Source: Microbacterium esteraromaticum
GTDB taxonomy: Bacteria; Actinomycetota; Actinomycetes; Actinomycetales; Microbacteriaceae
Reading direction: 5' to 3'
NCBI RefSeq assembly: GCF_028747645.1
Contig: NZ_CP118100.1
Location: 620,001 to 684,000 of the forward strand
DNA: 64,000 nucleotides
The position numbers were made by a program, and so were the translations under genes. This document shows, in pieces, positions 47,469-55,789 of this stretch (positions within the stretch are counted from its first letter, which is position 1; every line of letters starts with the position of its first letter). The notes under the pieces were generated by a model. The model was given only the letters and a program-made list of their open reading frames with translations, did no database searches and was not told the DNA's origin.

Positions 47469-48353
47469 ATGGGATCAGCGTTGACCACCATCGGATTACC
47501 CGTCGCCCTCGGGATCATCATGCTCGGCCTCGGGCTGAGCCTCACGCCCGCCGACTTCGCGCGCGTTCTCAAACAGCCGAAAGCGGTGGTCGTCGCGCTG
47601 GCGTGCCAGCTGCTGCTGTTGCCGGTGATCTGCTTCGGACTGGTGCTGGCGTTTCAGCTGCCGCCCGTGCTGGCGGTGGGCATGATGATGCTCGCGGCGA
47701 GCCCGGGCGGCACTACCGCGAATCTGTACAGCCACCTGTTCCGGGGTGATGTCGCGCTGAACATCTCGTTGACCGCGGTCAACTCGGTGATCGCGGTGAT
47801 CACACTCCCGGTGATCACCAACTTCGCGATCTGGTACTTCGAGCCGTTCGACGACCAGCTGGGGCTGCAGTGGTCGAAGGCGCTGGAGGTCTTTGCGATC
47901 GTGCTGCTGCCCGTGGCGGCGGGAATGTTGATCCGCCGGTTCTGGCCGCGCTTCGCGCAGGGCATGGACAAGCCGGTGCGCATCGCGAGCGTGATCATCC
48001 TGGTCGTTGTCATCGCCGGCGCCGTCGCGTCGAACTGGCAGCTGCTGGTCGACAACTTCGCCCGTCTCGCGCTGATCACGGTGCTGTTCTGCCTCATCAG
48101 TCTCGCGGTCGGGTACTGGGTGCCGCGGATGCTGAAGATCGGCACACGCCAGGCGATCGCGTCGTCGTTCGAGATCGGCATCCACAACGCCACACTCGCG
48201 ATCGTGATCGCGCAGTCGGTGCTCGGCTCGATGGAACTCAGTCTGCCGGCAGCGGTCTACGGCGTGCTGATGTTCTTCGTGGCGTTCGGGTTCGGTTTTC
48301 TGATCCGTGAGAAGCGGCCCGTAGCGGAGCCGGTGCCGGAGGCGGCTTCATAG
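47469..48353 (+). CDS. Bile acid:sodium symporter (BASS) family protein
   Basis: A 294-residue transporter with nine to ten helices. The family marks are LGLGLSLTPADFARVLKQPK near the start, AASPGGTTANLYSHLFRGDV (the sodium-site loop, near 78-97) and ASSFEIGIHNATLAIVIAQS (second crossover region). BASS proteins bring organic acids such as pantoate, pyruvate or bile acids in with sodium; the substrate here is unknown. ATG 47469 is preceded by CACACT at 7 bases, a weak leaderless signal; a TTG at 47448 would add seven residues. Confidence 0.9.
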   Translation: MGSALTTIGLPVALGIIMLGLGLSLTPADFARVLKQPKAVVVALACQLLLLPVICFGLVLAFQLPPVLAVGMMMLAASPGGTTANLYSHLFRGDVALNISLTAVNSVIAVITLPVITNFAIWYFEPFDDQLGLQWSKALEVFAIVLLPVAAGMLIRRFWPRFAQGMDKPVRIASVIILVVVIAGAVASNWQLLVDNFARLALITVLFCLISLAVGYWVPRMLKIGTRQAIASSFEIGIHNATLAIVIAQSVLGSMELSLPAAVYGVLMFFVAFGFGFLIREKRPVAEPVPEAAS

Positions 48354-48365
48354 ACTGGTTCGATG
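48351..48365 (+). promoter_or_regulatory. leaderless -10 element (TAGACT) made partly from the preceding stop codon
   Basis: TAGACT (48351-48356) begins with the TAG stop of the symporter gene. Six bases later comes ATG 48363. Confidence 0.6.
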
Positions 48366-48854
48366 CGACCGCTGACCGAAGAACAGGTGCGTGCGGCGAT
48401 CCGCAACGCGGATGCCGACGAGATCGCTGAAATCGGGATGCCCCATGACTTCCTCCTCACCGATTGGGACTACCTGGATTTCCTCGCCTGGCGGGACCCC
48501 GAGTCCAGCCGGCGCGGCATCGTGATCGTCGAGCGCGATGGTGTCGCGCAGGGGATCGTGCTGCGTGCCACCGACCCGGCGCGGGTGCGTTCAGGTATGT
48601 GCAACATCTGCCGCTCGTTGCAGCCGGGCAATCAGGTGGCGCTGCTCACTGCGCGCCGTGCCGGCGCGAAGGGGCGCCGTGGCGATAGCGCGGGTACCTA
48701 CATCTGCGCAGACCTGTCGTGCCACGAGAACGTGCGCCTGGCGCATCCGCTGGCTCCGAATGAGGTGCGGGCTTCGGGCCAGGCCGATCGGCGGCTCGAC
48801 GGAACCCGGCATCGCATGGAGGACTTCGTCGCCCGGGTCCTCGCCGATGAATGA
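48363..48854 (+). CDS. FBP-domain protein (FusB-like treble-clef zinc finger)
   Basis: A 163-residue protein matching the FBP C-terminal treble-clef family, named from the EF-G-binding FusB proteins. The zinc ligands are visible in MCNICRSLQPGNQVAL (two Cys) and in TYICADLSCHENVRLA (two Cys plus His). The N-terminal half (EEQVRAAIRNADADEIAEIG) is helical. FusB releases stalled EF-G from fusidic-acid-blocked ribosomes; in Actinobacteria the role is not proven. It has a leaderless start that uses the previous gene's stop codon as part of its -10. Confidence 0.85.
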   Translation: MRPLTEEQVRAAIRNADADEIAEIGMPHDFLLTDWDYLDFLAWRDPESSRRGIVIVERDGVAQGIVLRATDPARVRSGMCNICRSLQPGNQVALLTARRAGAKGRRGDSAGTYICADLSCHENVRLAHPLAPNEVRASGQADRRLDGTRHRMEDFVARVLADE

Positions 48855-48905
48855 ACTTGAGTCCCGGGTAGGCTGAGACTCCGTCCTGCGTATCGAAGGA
48901 GATCC

Positions 48906-49700
48906 ATGAGCGACCCGATCCTGTTCACCGTCGACGATGGCCTTGCCCGTCTCACGCTGAACCGTCCCGCCAGCCTGAACGCGTTCGACGCCGATCTGGC
49001 CATGGCGTGGCGCGATGTCACCGCCGAGGCGGTCGGCCGCGACGACGTGCGGGCGATCCTGCTCGATGCCGCCGGCCGCGCGTTCTGCGCCGGGGGAGAC
49101 GTGGTCGCGATGGCCACGACCATGGGCAGCGGAGCTGACATCACCTCGCTCGCACATGTGATCAATGAGGGCATCCTCTCGTTGACGCAGTCGGCGATCC
49201 CGGTGGTCGCCGCCGCGCACGGCACCACGGCGGGCGGTGGTCTGGGCATCCTGATGTGCAGTGACTACGCCGTCGTCGGCGCGAGTTCGAAGATCGGCAG
49301 CCTGTACGCGAACATCGGTCTTACACCCGACCTGTCGGTCTCGGCGCAGCTCGCGCGCGCCGTCGGCGAGCGCCGCGCGCTGCAGCTGGTGCTGCAAGAT
49401 CGCCTGCTGAGCGCCGAGGAGGCCGTGGAGTGGGGCCTGGTCGCCGAGGCCGTGGCAGGGGCGGATGCTGACGCCGAGGCGGATGCCGTTCGCGCGCGTG
49501 CCGAGCAGATCGCCCGATTCTGGCTGGCCGGAGCTGCCGGCGCGTACGGACAGGCGAAGCGTCTGGTCCGCTCGCAGCCGTCGCGCTCGTTCGCAGAGCA
49601 GCTCGCCGAGGAGGCGCGTTCGATCGGTGCGGCGTTCGAGACGGCGGATGCCAAGGCTCGCGTCGCCGGGTTCGCTGCGTCGCGCGCGGGCGGTCGCTGA
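48906..49700 (+). CDS. Enoyl-CoA hydratase/isomerase family protein
   Basis: A 264-residue crotonase-fold enzyme for hydration or isomerisation of acyl-CoA. Visible are LTLNRPASLNAFDADLAMAW, the first oxyanion loop AAGRAFCAGGDVVAMA (near 58-73), and the second, VVAAAHGTTAGGGLGILMCSDY. In the usual Glu positions, SKIGSLYANIGLTPD has only Ala/Tyr/Asn, so hydratase catalysis is doubtful and an isomerase-like role is possible. ATG 48906 follows a GAAGGAGAT site. It does not overlap neighbours and seems a single gene with its own leader. Confidence 0.88.
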   Translation: MSDPILFTVDDGLARLTLNRPASLNAFDADLAMAWRDVTAEAVGRDDVRAILLDAAGRAFCAGGDVVAMATTMGSGADITSLAHVINEGILSLTQSAIPVVAAAHGTTAGGGLGILMCSDYAVVGASSKIGSLYANIGLTPDLSVSAQLARAVGERRALQLVLQDRLLSAEEAVEWGLVAEAVAGADADAEADAVRARAEQIARFWLAGAAGAYGQAKRLVRSQPSRSFAEQLAEEARSIGAAFETADAKARVAGFAASRAGGR

Positions 49701-49774
49701 GACGTTGTCCACAGGCCCCCGCGGGACGTGGGCGCACGTGGGAGGATGAGACCCGACACCGCCGGGAGGTTCTC

Positions 49775-50788
49775 ATGACAGACGTCACGCCCCGTGCCGA
49801 CGAACAGCAGCCGATGAACTCGAAGCTGTTGCGCGGCGCCATCTGGATCGCGATCGGAGCGCTGATCGCATCAGCGCTGGTGTGCGTCGTGTGGGTGCTG
49901 ATCGGTGATCAGGACGGCATCATCGCGCGTGCGTTCCTGACGATCCTGTTGCTGGCGCTGTTCGCGGGCGTCGCGATCGCGGAGTCGCACCTGGCGGAGC
50001 GACGGCCGGAGTGGTTGGCGTTGGCGAGCATGGTGACGTGGATCGTCGCGTTGCTGGTCGGATCGGTGAAGATCTGGATGCCCGAGCCGTCGCCGATGTT
50101 CGGCTGGATGAGTGAGCGGCTGTTCCAGTTCGTGCTGGTGATCGGCATCATGCAGCTCGCGTTGGTGCACGTGCGTCTGTTCCTGAAGGCGTCGCAGCGG
50201 TACGTCACCACATTCACCCGGGTGATCGTGATCGTCACGTTCGTGATGCTCGGTGCGCTCGTGGCAATGCTGGTGTTCTACCTGACCTTCCCCGAGGTGT
50301 TCGACTATCGCGACATCTACTGGCGCATCGTGATCGCCCTGGCGATCCTGGCGGCTGTGGGCACGACGCTGATCCCGCTGCTGAACGCGTTGTTCGCGCC
50401 GCGCCGGCGTCCGCGTCCGATGCCCTCGGGCCCGATGCCGACGTCGTTCGAGCCCGCGATCGCGCGCACTCCCGTAGCGCACCACCCGGCGACGCCGCCG
50501 GTGCCCACGGAACCGTTGAGCGCGTGGCCGACGTACTCGGACGGACGCACCCCGCTGCCCGTGATGCCCGACGGGTCGCCCGACTGGGGCGCGTACTACA
50601 CGGGATACCCGACGCCTGTGCCGCCGTCCGCCCAGGTGGCGTACTACGCCCCGCGGGCGAGCGATGCGCCGGTGTACCCCGTGTACTCGGAGGGCGCGGT
50701 GCCCGCGTCACAGGCGCCCGACGCGGTTGCGGCACCACCTGTGCCGCCCGCGCCTCCCGTCCCACCGGCTCCGGGAGCAGGTCAGTGA
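49775..50788 (+). CDS. Membrane protein with Pro-rich C-terminal tail, function unknown
   Basis: A 337-residue protein I cannot assign. Five to six hydrophobic helices span residues about 17-205, with few charged residues in between. From 215 to the end is a soluble tail of about 120 residues rich in Pro, Ala, Tyr and Val, with YTGYPTPVPPSAQVAYYAP and PPVPPAPPVPPAPGAG, suited to protein binding. GGAGGTT precedes ATG 49775. The stop overlaps the GTG of the inositol phosphatase gene, so the two are co-expressed. Confidence 0.85.
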   Translation: MTDVTPRADEQQPMNSKLLRGAIWIAIGALIASALVCVVWVLIGDQDGIIARAFLTILLLALFAGVAIAESHLAERRPEWLALASMVTWIVALLVGSVKIWMPEPSPMFGWMSERLFQFVLVIGIMQLALVHVRLFLKASQRYVTTFTRVIVIVTFVMLGALVAMLVFYLTFPEVFDYRDIYWRIVIALAILAAVGTTLIPLLNALFAPRRRPRPMPSGPMPTSFEPAIARTPVAHHPATPPVPTEPLSAWPTYSDGRTPLPVMPDGSPDWGAYYTGYPTPVPPSAQVAYYAPRASDAPVYPVYSEGAVPASQAPDAVAAPPVPPAPPVPPAPGAGQ

Positions 50789-51585
50789 CCGCGACGCATG
50801 TCGGCGAGCTCGTCGCCGACATCGCCCGCGAAGCCGGCGACCTTGCCAAGCGCCGGCGCACCGAGGGCGTCTCGCTGGCCGCGACGAAGTCGACGCTGGC
50901 CGATATCGTGACCGAGGCCGACCGCGAGGTCGAGCAGCTCATCCGCGACCGGATCCGCAGTGAGCGTCCGGATGATGGCTTTCTGGGGGAGGAGACCGGC
51001 GCTGAGCGCGGAGCCAGCGGGCTGACCTGGGTCGTCGATCCCATCGACGGCACCGTGAACTACGCCTACGGCATTCCCACGTACTCGGTCAGCATCGCCG
51101 TCGTTGAGGGCGAACCGAACCCCGAGAGCTGGCAGGGTGTGGCGGCCGCCGTGTGCGCCCCCGGCCTCGGCGAGCTGTTCACAGCGGCGCGCGGCGAGGG
51201 GGCCTGGCTCGACGGCATCCGACTTTCCGTCACGACCGAGACGCCCGCCGGAGCCCTGCTGGCGACCGGTTTCGGGTACGACCCGGCCACGCACGACGGT
51301 GACCTGGCGATGGTGCGGCAGGTGATGCCGATCGCGCGCGACCTGCGCCGGATGGGGTCGGCCGCGATCGATCTGGCCTACGTCGCAGCCGGACGCCTGG
51401 ATGGTTACTTCGAGCGCGGTCTGAACCCGTGGGACTTCGCGGCTGGTGCGATCCTGGTGCATGAGGCGGGCGGTCTCGTCAGCAGGCTGGAGCTGGATGC
51501 GCCCCGTCCGATGGTGATCGCGGGTGGCCCGGCAGTTCATGCCGCATTGCAGCGTGCGGTCAGCGGCATCGGCAATCTCATGTGA
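50785..51585 (+). CDS. Inositol monophosphatase family protein
   Basis: A 266-residue Mg-dependent phosphatase. Metal-site residues appear in DDGFLGEETGA (Glu), TWVVDPIDGTVNYAYGIPTY (the DPIDGT loop) and GLNPWDFAAGAILVHEAGG (the WDxAAG site). Substrates of the family are inositol phosphates, fructose-1,6-bisphosphate, histidinol phosphate or PAP; the choice is open here. GTG 50785 overlaps the preceding stop (GTGA). Reading further upstream in this frame would run inside the membrane-protein gene and is not used. Confidence 0.92.
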   Translation: MTATHVGELVADIAREAGDLAKRRRTEGVSLAATKSTLADIVTEADREVEQLIRDRIRSERPDDGFLGEETGAERGASGLTWVVDPIDGTVNYAYGIPTYSVSIAVVEGEPNPESWQGVAAAVCAPGLGELFTAARGEGAWLDGIRLSVTTETPAGALLATGFGYDPATHDGDLAMVRQVMPIARDLRRMGSAAIDLAYVAAGRLDGYFERGLNPWDFAAGAILVHEAGGLVSRLELDAPRPMVIAGGPAVHAALQRAVSGIGNLM

Positions 51586-51740
51586 TTGAATTTGTTTGGT
51601 TCATGGCTTTCCCAGCATGGAACATGTACGGTTTATCCGATCGTTACTTTCGCCGGCCCGAGGCGAAGTGATCAAGTACCGGCTTGACTACCCGACCCGA
51701 GAGATCTGATTTGCACCCTGAACGCTCCGAGGACGGCGCT

Positions 51741-53063
51741 GTGCCCACGCGTCGCGCCAATCGACTTCGCACCGCCCCGCAGGCGGGTTCAGCGGACTCG
51801 GCAACTCCGGACGCCGCACAGATCGCGACAGACGCAGCCGCTGCGGCCGAGAAAGTCGCGACTGCCGTGTCGACGGCCGCGACCAGTCGTCGCGCACGAC
51901 GTCTGGCGGCCTCCGGTACGCCGACCGCGCAGCCGATGACCGCCCCCGCTGAGGTCGTCGCCAGCGCCACGCAGTCCACTCCGGTCGAGTCGGTCACCGT
52001 TGTTCCCGAATCGGTTTCTCTAGCGCATCCGATCTTCGAAGAGGCGGTTCCCGCCGGAACGGCCCCCGTCGCGGTTGACTCCGCTCCTCAGAGCGCCACC
52101 CCAGTCGTTGCGGCGCCCGTCGTCGCGTCCGACGATGTTGCCTCGGATGTCGACGCGTTCGCGGCGGCATCCGAGATGTTCGGCTTTGTGGCTATCGAGG
52201 ACGACGCCGAGGCCGTCTCAGGGGCTGAGGTCGAGGCGCCGTCTGAGCCGACCGTTCCCGTCGCGGACGAGCCGGTTGTCGAGGGCGCAGCGCCACTGCA
52301 CATGGTGAAGCCACGCCCACGGCGGATGCTTCGACGCGTCGTCGCAGCGGGAGCCAGCTTCGGTGTGATGGGCGTTGCTGGATTGATCGCCGTCTCGATG
52401 ACGCTTCCCGTCAGTGCCGTGGCTGCGTCGCAGGGAGCGGATGCTCGTACATCGACCTCGCTGGCCACAGCCGGTGATCAGGCGAGTCAGCAGGTCGCGG
52501 ACGGTGAGATCCAGGCGTTCGTCGCCTCGTCGGACGTCGAGGGCGACGCTCTCGCGCGGTCGGATGACTTCTCCAGCGTGTCGCTCAGTCAGGTCGCCGC
52601 AGAAGAGGGCATCAAGTTCTCCGAGAGCCTTTACACGAACGATCCCGATGCGGCGATCCAGTGGCCGTTCATCGTCGGTGTAGCGATGAGCTCGCCGTAC
52701 GGGCCGCGCTGGGGTCGTCTGCACGCGGGTATCGACCTCGTGCCCGGTAACGGTGCTCCGATCCAGGCGATCGCCGATGGTGTCGTGCGTACGGCGTCTG
52801 AGGCGGGTGGTGCGTACGGTGTGAACGTCTACATCGATCACGTCATCGATGGTCAGGTCGTCACGAGCCACTACGCGCACATGCAGTACGGGTCGCTGCA
52901 GGTTCAGTCCGGCCAGAAGGTCAAGGTCGGCGACATCATCGGCAAGGTCGGCAACACCGGTCGGTCGTACGGTGCGCACCTGCATTTCGAGATCATCATC
53001 AACGGTTCGCAGATCGATCCGCTGCCGTGGATGCGCGAAAATGCGGGTCGATACGAGTACTGA
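51741..53063 (+). CDS. M23-family peptidase (LytM domain) with cytoplasmic N-terminal region
   Basis: A protein of about 440 residues. The first 190 are acidic, Ala/Val/Pro-rich and disordered, followed by a basic patch (KPRPRRMLRRVV) and one helix (about 199-222). Outside lies the LytM domain with zinc ligands in RLHAGIDLVPG (His, Asp) and the HLHFEI His pair, plus YAHMQYGS. Such enzymes cut peptide cross-bridges in peptidoglycan or activate amidases. GTG 51741 has GAGGA 7 bases before it; TTG codons at 51684 and 51711 could extend the N-terminus. The leader has a GGCGAAGT hairpin of unknown role. Confidence 0.88.
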   Translation: MPTRRANRLRTAPQAGSADSATPDAAQIATDAAAAAEKVATAVSTAATSRRARRLAASGTPTAQPMTAPAEVVASATQSTPVESVTVVPESVSLAHPIFEEAVPAGTAPVAVDSAPQSATPVVAAPVVASDDVASDVDAFAAASEMFGFVAIEDDAEAVSGAEVEAPSEPTVPVADEPVVEGAAPLHMVKPRPRRMLRRVVAAGASFGVMGVAGLIAVSMTLPVSAVAASQGADARTSTSLATAGDQASQQVADGEIQAFVASSDVEGDALARSDDFSSVSLSQVAAEEGIKFSESLYTNDPDAAIQWPFIVGVAMSSPYGPRWGRLHAGIDLVPGNGAPIQAIADGVVRTASEAGGAYGVNVYIDHVIDGQVVTSHYAHMQYGSLQVQSGQKVKVGDIIGKVGNTGRSYGAHLHFEIIINGSQIDPLPWMRENAGRYEY

Positions 53064-53073
53064 TTCGCTCGAT

Positions 53074-53101
53074 TTCGCGAGATGCACCGAGAGGTGATAA
53101 T
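53074..53101 (+). promoter_or_regulatory. Promoter of the tRNA-Thr/tRNA-Met pair
   Basis: TTCGCG (53074-53079), 16 bases, GATAAT (53096-53101). The -10 is near consensus and the only AT-rich spot before the tRNAs. Confidence 0.6.
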
Positions 53102-53131
53102 CTCATCTGGTTGCCCCGCGAGGGGCAGCGC

Positions 53132-53203
53132 GCCCCGATAGCTCAGTGGCAGAGCACTTCCATGGTAAGGAAGGGGTCGTCAGTTCAATCCTGACTCGGG
53201 GCT
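53132..53203 (+). tRNA. tRNA-Thr (GGT)
   Basis: Acceptor GCCCCGA pairs with TCGGGGC. The anticodon stem CTTCC/GGAAG holds the loop ATGGTAA with GGT at the centre. D arm AGCTCAGTGGCAGAGC and T arm GTCAGTTCAATCCTGAC are normal. No encoded CCA. Confidence 0.96.
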
Positions 53204-53235
53204 CGTACCGTCTGCACTTTGGTTCGGGCGATTGC

Positions 53236-53309
53236 GGCGGAGTAGCTCAGATGGTGAGAGCGCACGACTCATAATCGTGAGGTCGCGGGTTCGAGTCCCG
53301 CCTCCGCTA
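53236..53309 (+). tRNA. tRNA-Met (CAT), elongator
   Basis: Acceptor GGCGGAG pairs with CTCCGCT with a G-T first pair. The anticodon stem CACGA/TCGTG and loop CTCATAA give CAT. The stem lacks the three G-C pairs of initiator tRNA, so this is the elongator. T arm GCGGGTTCGAGTCCCGC. Confidence 0.94.
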
Positions 53310-53316
53310 CAGAAAC

Positions 53317-53346
53317 AAAACCCTCGGCAACCCGCCGGGGGTTTTC
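53317..53346 (+). terminator. Intrinsic terminator after the tRNA pair
   Basis: AAAACCCTCGGC pairs with GCCGGGGGTTTT (one mismatch) and the T-run follows directly. Confidence 0.88.
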
Positions 53347-53382
53347 TCGTACCCGGCCCCCGGCCTATAGCCCGCACACCTT

Positions 53383-53446
53383 CCGTCTATATGTCACAAA
53401 CCCGCGCTATCGGCCCCAGATAGCCCGAGTTTGTGACATATGGACG
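53383..53446. repeat. Long inverted repeat before jetA (family D)
   Basis: Arms of 29 bases (53383-53411 and 53418-53446) with a few mismatches; the best part is TATGTCACAAAC / GTTTGTGACATA, with GCTATC / GATAGC beside the loop GGCCCCA. Only one copy is in the window. It resembles the other intergenic elements in length but not in sequence. Confidence 0.8.
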
Positions 53447-53529
53447 GAGGCGGGACGGAAGCAGGTGAGAGGCGGGTGCGAGGCGGGCGGAGCCTGCACC
53501 TTCGTTGGAGGGTGCACAGGGACCCCGGG

Positions 53530-53544
53530 TAGGCTTCTCAGGTG
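53530..53544 (+). promoter_or_regulatory. leaderless -10 element (TAGGCT) for jetA
   Basis: TAGGCT (53530-53535), 6 bases, then GTG 53542. Confidence 0.65.
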
Positions 53545-55011
53545 ACAGGTACGCGTGCCGAGGCGGCATACATCCGCTCTCTTGCAGCGTTCAGAACCCC
53601 GACCCTGGGGTTGCTGCACGGTCGCCACGCGCCGTTCGTCGTCTCAGCGTTGACGACGCTGTTCTCAGCGGATCGCCCCGCGGTGCCGATCGCCGACGCG
53701 CACGCCGAGGTCGCTGCGGCGCTCGACGACCTGCGCGCGGCGGGCTACGACGACGATGACAGGCGCATTCCGGCGGGCACGGGGCGTGAAGTGTGCCGCA
53801 CATGGGCCAAACAGGGCTGGCTGGTGCAGCAGATCGATGACGACGTCGAGGTGTACCGACTCTCGGCGCACGCGGTCGAGGCGCTCGAGATCACCGGGCG
53901 CACCGGCGCTGGGCGCACGCGCGTGTCGAACTCGCGGGTGCGCACGCTGCTTGAGACGGTCGAGCGACTGTCGGACAGCGCCGAGGCCGACCCGATCAAG
54001 CGCATCGTGCGGCTGACGGCCGAGCGTGACGCCATCGACGCCGAGATCCTGCGCGTGCAGGCCGAGGGCACGGTGGACGTCGACGACGAGGAACTGCACG
54101 AGCAGGCCGAGAACGTGCTGCACCTGGCGCGTGAGCTGCCCGCCGATTTCACCCGCGTCGCGGAGTCGCTGAAGCAGATGCAGCGTGATGTCGTTGCGCA
54201 CCTGCGACGCGACGAGCGTCCCACGGGGGAGGTGCTGCGCGAATACCTGCAGCGCGCCCGCGACGTGATGCAGTCGACGCCCGAAGGGCGGGCCTTCGCG
54301 GGGGCCCTGCGCCTGATCGGCGACCCCGAGCGCATTGACGCGCTCAACGAGCAGCTGCACACGCTGCTCGCGCAGCCGTTCGCCCGCCACATGGATTCCG
54401 CACAGCGCATCGAGTTCGACGCCATCGGCCGCCGTGTCGAGCTGGGTGTCGAAGAGGTGCTGGCGGCGCAGCGACGGGCATCCCACGTCATCACGGGCCA
54501 GGTGAAGACGCACGACCCGCTGCGTGACCGCCAGATCGACGATCTGCTGCGCGACGTCATCTCTGGGCTGCACGACTGGGCCAGGACGGCTCCGGCCACG
54601 GCGCCGGTCGATCCGGTGCGCAGCCTGCCGCTGATCGACCTCGGTCGGCTGCGGCAGAGCGTGGGAGATGTGCGTCCGCCGGGTGCTCCGGCTCCGCTGG
54701 CGGATGCTGACGACGTCGAGTACGTCGAGGGTGACTCGCGTTCGTGGGGCGGGCCGCGCTACGACGAGCTGGAGGCGTATGTCGCCGGGCTCGGCGACGT
54801 GTTCGATCTGGGTGAGGCCTTCGTCGGCGCTCCGGAGGACACCCGCCGGCCGGTCGACCTCGTCGGCTTGCTGGAGATCGCGCACCGTAACGGCATGACC
54901 GAGGGCGACCAGGTGTCGACCGTCGAGACTCTGCGTCCCGACGGCACGACGAGGCGGTTCGCATTCGCGTCGGTCACGGCCCACGCACTGAAGGAGGACG
55001 ACGATGACTGA
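53542..55011 (+). CDS. jetA: DUF3375 protein, JetA/MksF-like kleisin subunit
   Basis: A 489-residue protein of the DUF3375 family, the kleisin-like subunit of Wadjet/MksBEF condensins. It begins with a winged-helix region (about 1-110: [39 protein letters not shown]), then a long helical middle ([20 protein letters not shown] and [20 protein letters not shown]) and a C-terminal domain ending in an acidic tail. It should bridge the JetC heads and bind JetB. It is first in a three-gene operon: its stop overlaps the start of jetB by eight bases. Transcription appears leaderless from GTG 53542. Confidence 0.9.
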   Translation: MTGTRAEAAYIRSLAAFRTPTLGLLHGRHAPFVVSALTTLFSADRPAVPIADAHAEVAAALDDLRAAGYDDDDRRIPAGTGREVCRTWAKQGWLVQQIDDDVEVYRLSAHAVEALEITGRTGAGRTRVSNSRVRTLLETVERLSDSAEADPIKRIVRLTAERDAIDAEILRVQAEGTVDVDDEELHEQAENVLHLARELPADFTRVAESLKQMQRDVVAHLRRDERPTGEVLREYLQRARDVMQSTPEGRAFAGALRLIGDPERIDALNEQLHTLLAQPFARHMDSAQRIEFDAIGRRVELGVEEVLAAQRRASHVITGQVKTHDPLRDRQIDDLLRDVISGLHDWARTAPATAPVDPVRSLPLIDLGRLRQSVGDVRPPGAPAPLADADDVEYVEGDSRSWGGPRYDELEAYVAGLGDVFDLGEAFVGAPEDTRRPVDLVGLLEIAHRNGMTEGDQVSTVETLRPDGTTRRFAFASVTAHALKEDDDD

Positions 55012-55789
55012 CACGACGACCGTTTCCGACACCGACGGGCGCGTCGACGCGCCCGCGCAGACGACGTCGGATGCTGACATGCACGCCGTATCGGATGCTG
55101 ACGTACGCGATCCGTTCGTCACCCCCGTCGCGATGGAGGATGACCTCGTCGAGCACTTCCCGGGGGATCGCGGCACGCTCGATCCCGAGGTGCGCCGGGT
55201 GTTGGCGCAGGTGCTGCAGAAGCGGTTTCTGAGTGCTGAGGGCAACCGTGCCGAGTGGGCGCTGCTGCTCGAGCACCAGCAGATCATCGAGTCGCGCCTG
55301 CACGACGTCTACCTGCGTCTCGTGGTTGATCCTGGTCGCGGATTGGCCTACAAGCAGCAGGTGCGCTCCGACGAGTTCGAGGTGCCGATTCTGCTGAAGG
55401 ACCTGCCGTACAACCGCACCGAGACACTGGTGCTGGTGCACCTGCGCACGGTCTTCCAGCGTGAGACGGCTGCGGGGGAGTCCGCACCGCGTATCGACAT
55501 CGAAGACGTCGAGCAGACCGTGCTGAGCTATCTCACCGACGCCGACGGCAGCACGGCGCGGCAGCAGCGGGCGATCCGCGCGGCGCTTGACCGGCTCGAC
55601 CGCGAGGGCGTCGTCGACGAGGAGACCACCGGACGCTACCGGATCAGCTCGCTCGTCGAGGTCGTGCTCAGCGCCGAGAAGCTCGCCGAGTTGCGCGCCT
55701 GGCTGCGCGCCCAGCAGACCCAGCCCCAGCAGGCCCAGCCCCAGCAGGCCCCCCAGCCCCAGAACGTGCAGCCGGAGGCCGCCCTGTGA
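55004..55789 (+). CDS. jetB: DUF4194 protein, JetB/MksE-like subunit
   Basis: A 261-residue DUF4194 protein, counterpart of MukE/MksE that decorates the kleisin. The conserved core reads [20 protein letters not shown] (about 89-108), [20 protein letters not shown] and a winged-helix end ([20 protein letters not shown]). The N-terminal 45 residues are acidic and the last 26 are a Gln/Pro-rich repeat (QPQQA units), an addition I would not expect in the family. It overlaps jetA by eight bases and jetC by four, so the subunits are made together. Confidence 0.9.
   Translation: MTDTTTVSDTDGRVDAPAQTTSDADMHAVSDADVRDPFVTPVAMEDDLVEHFPGDRGTLDPEVRRVLAQVLQKRFLSAEGNRAEWALLLEHQQIIESRLHDVYLRLVVDPGRGLAYKQQVRSDEFEVPILLKDLPYNRTETLVLVHLRTVFQRETAAGESAPRIDIEDVEQTVLSYLTDADGSTARQQRAIRAALDRLDREGVVDEETTGRYRISSLVEVVLSAEKLAELRAWLRAQQTQPQQAQPQQAPQPQNVQPEAAL

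Noticed and set aside
51586..51740. Possible c-di-AMP or other riboswitch before the M23 peptidase gene
   Set aside because: Such genes are often controlled this way, but I find only a single GGCGAAGT hairpin and none of the conserved riboswitch blocks.
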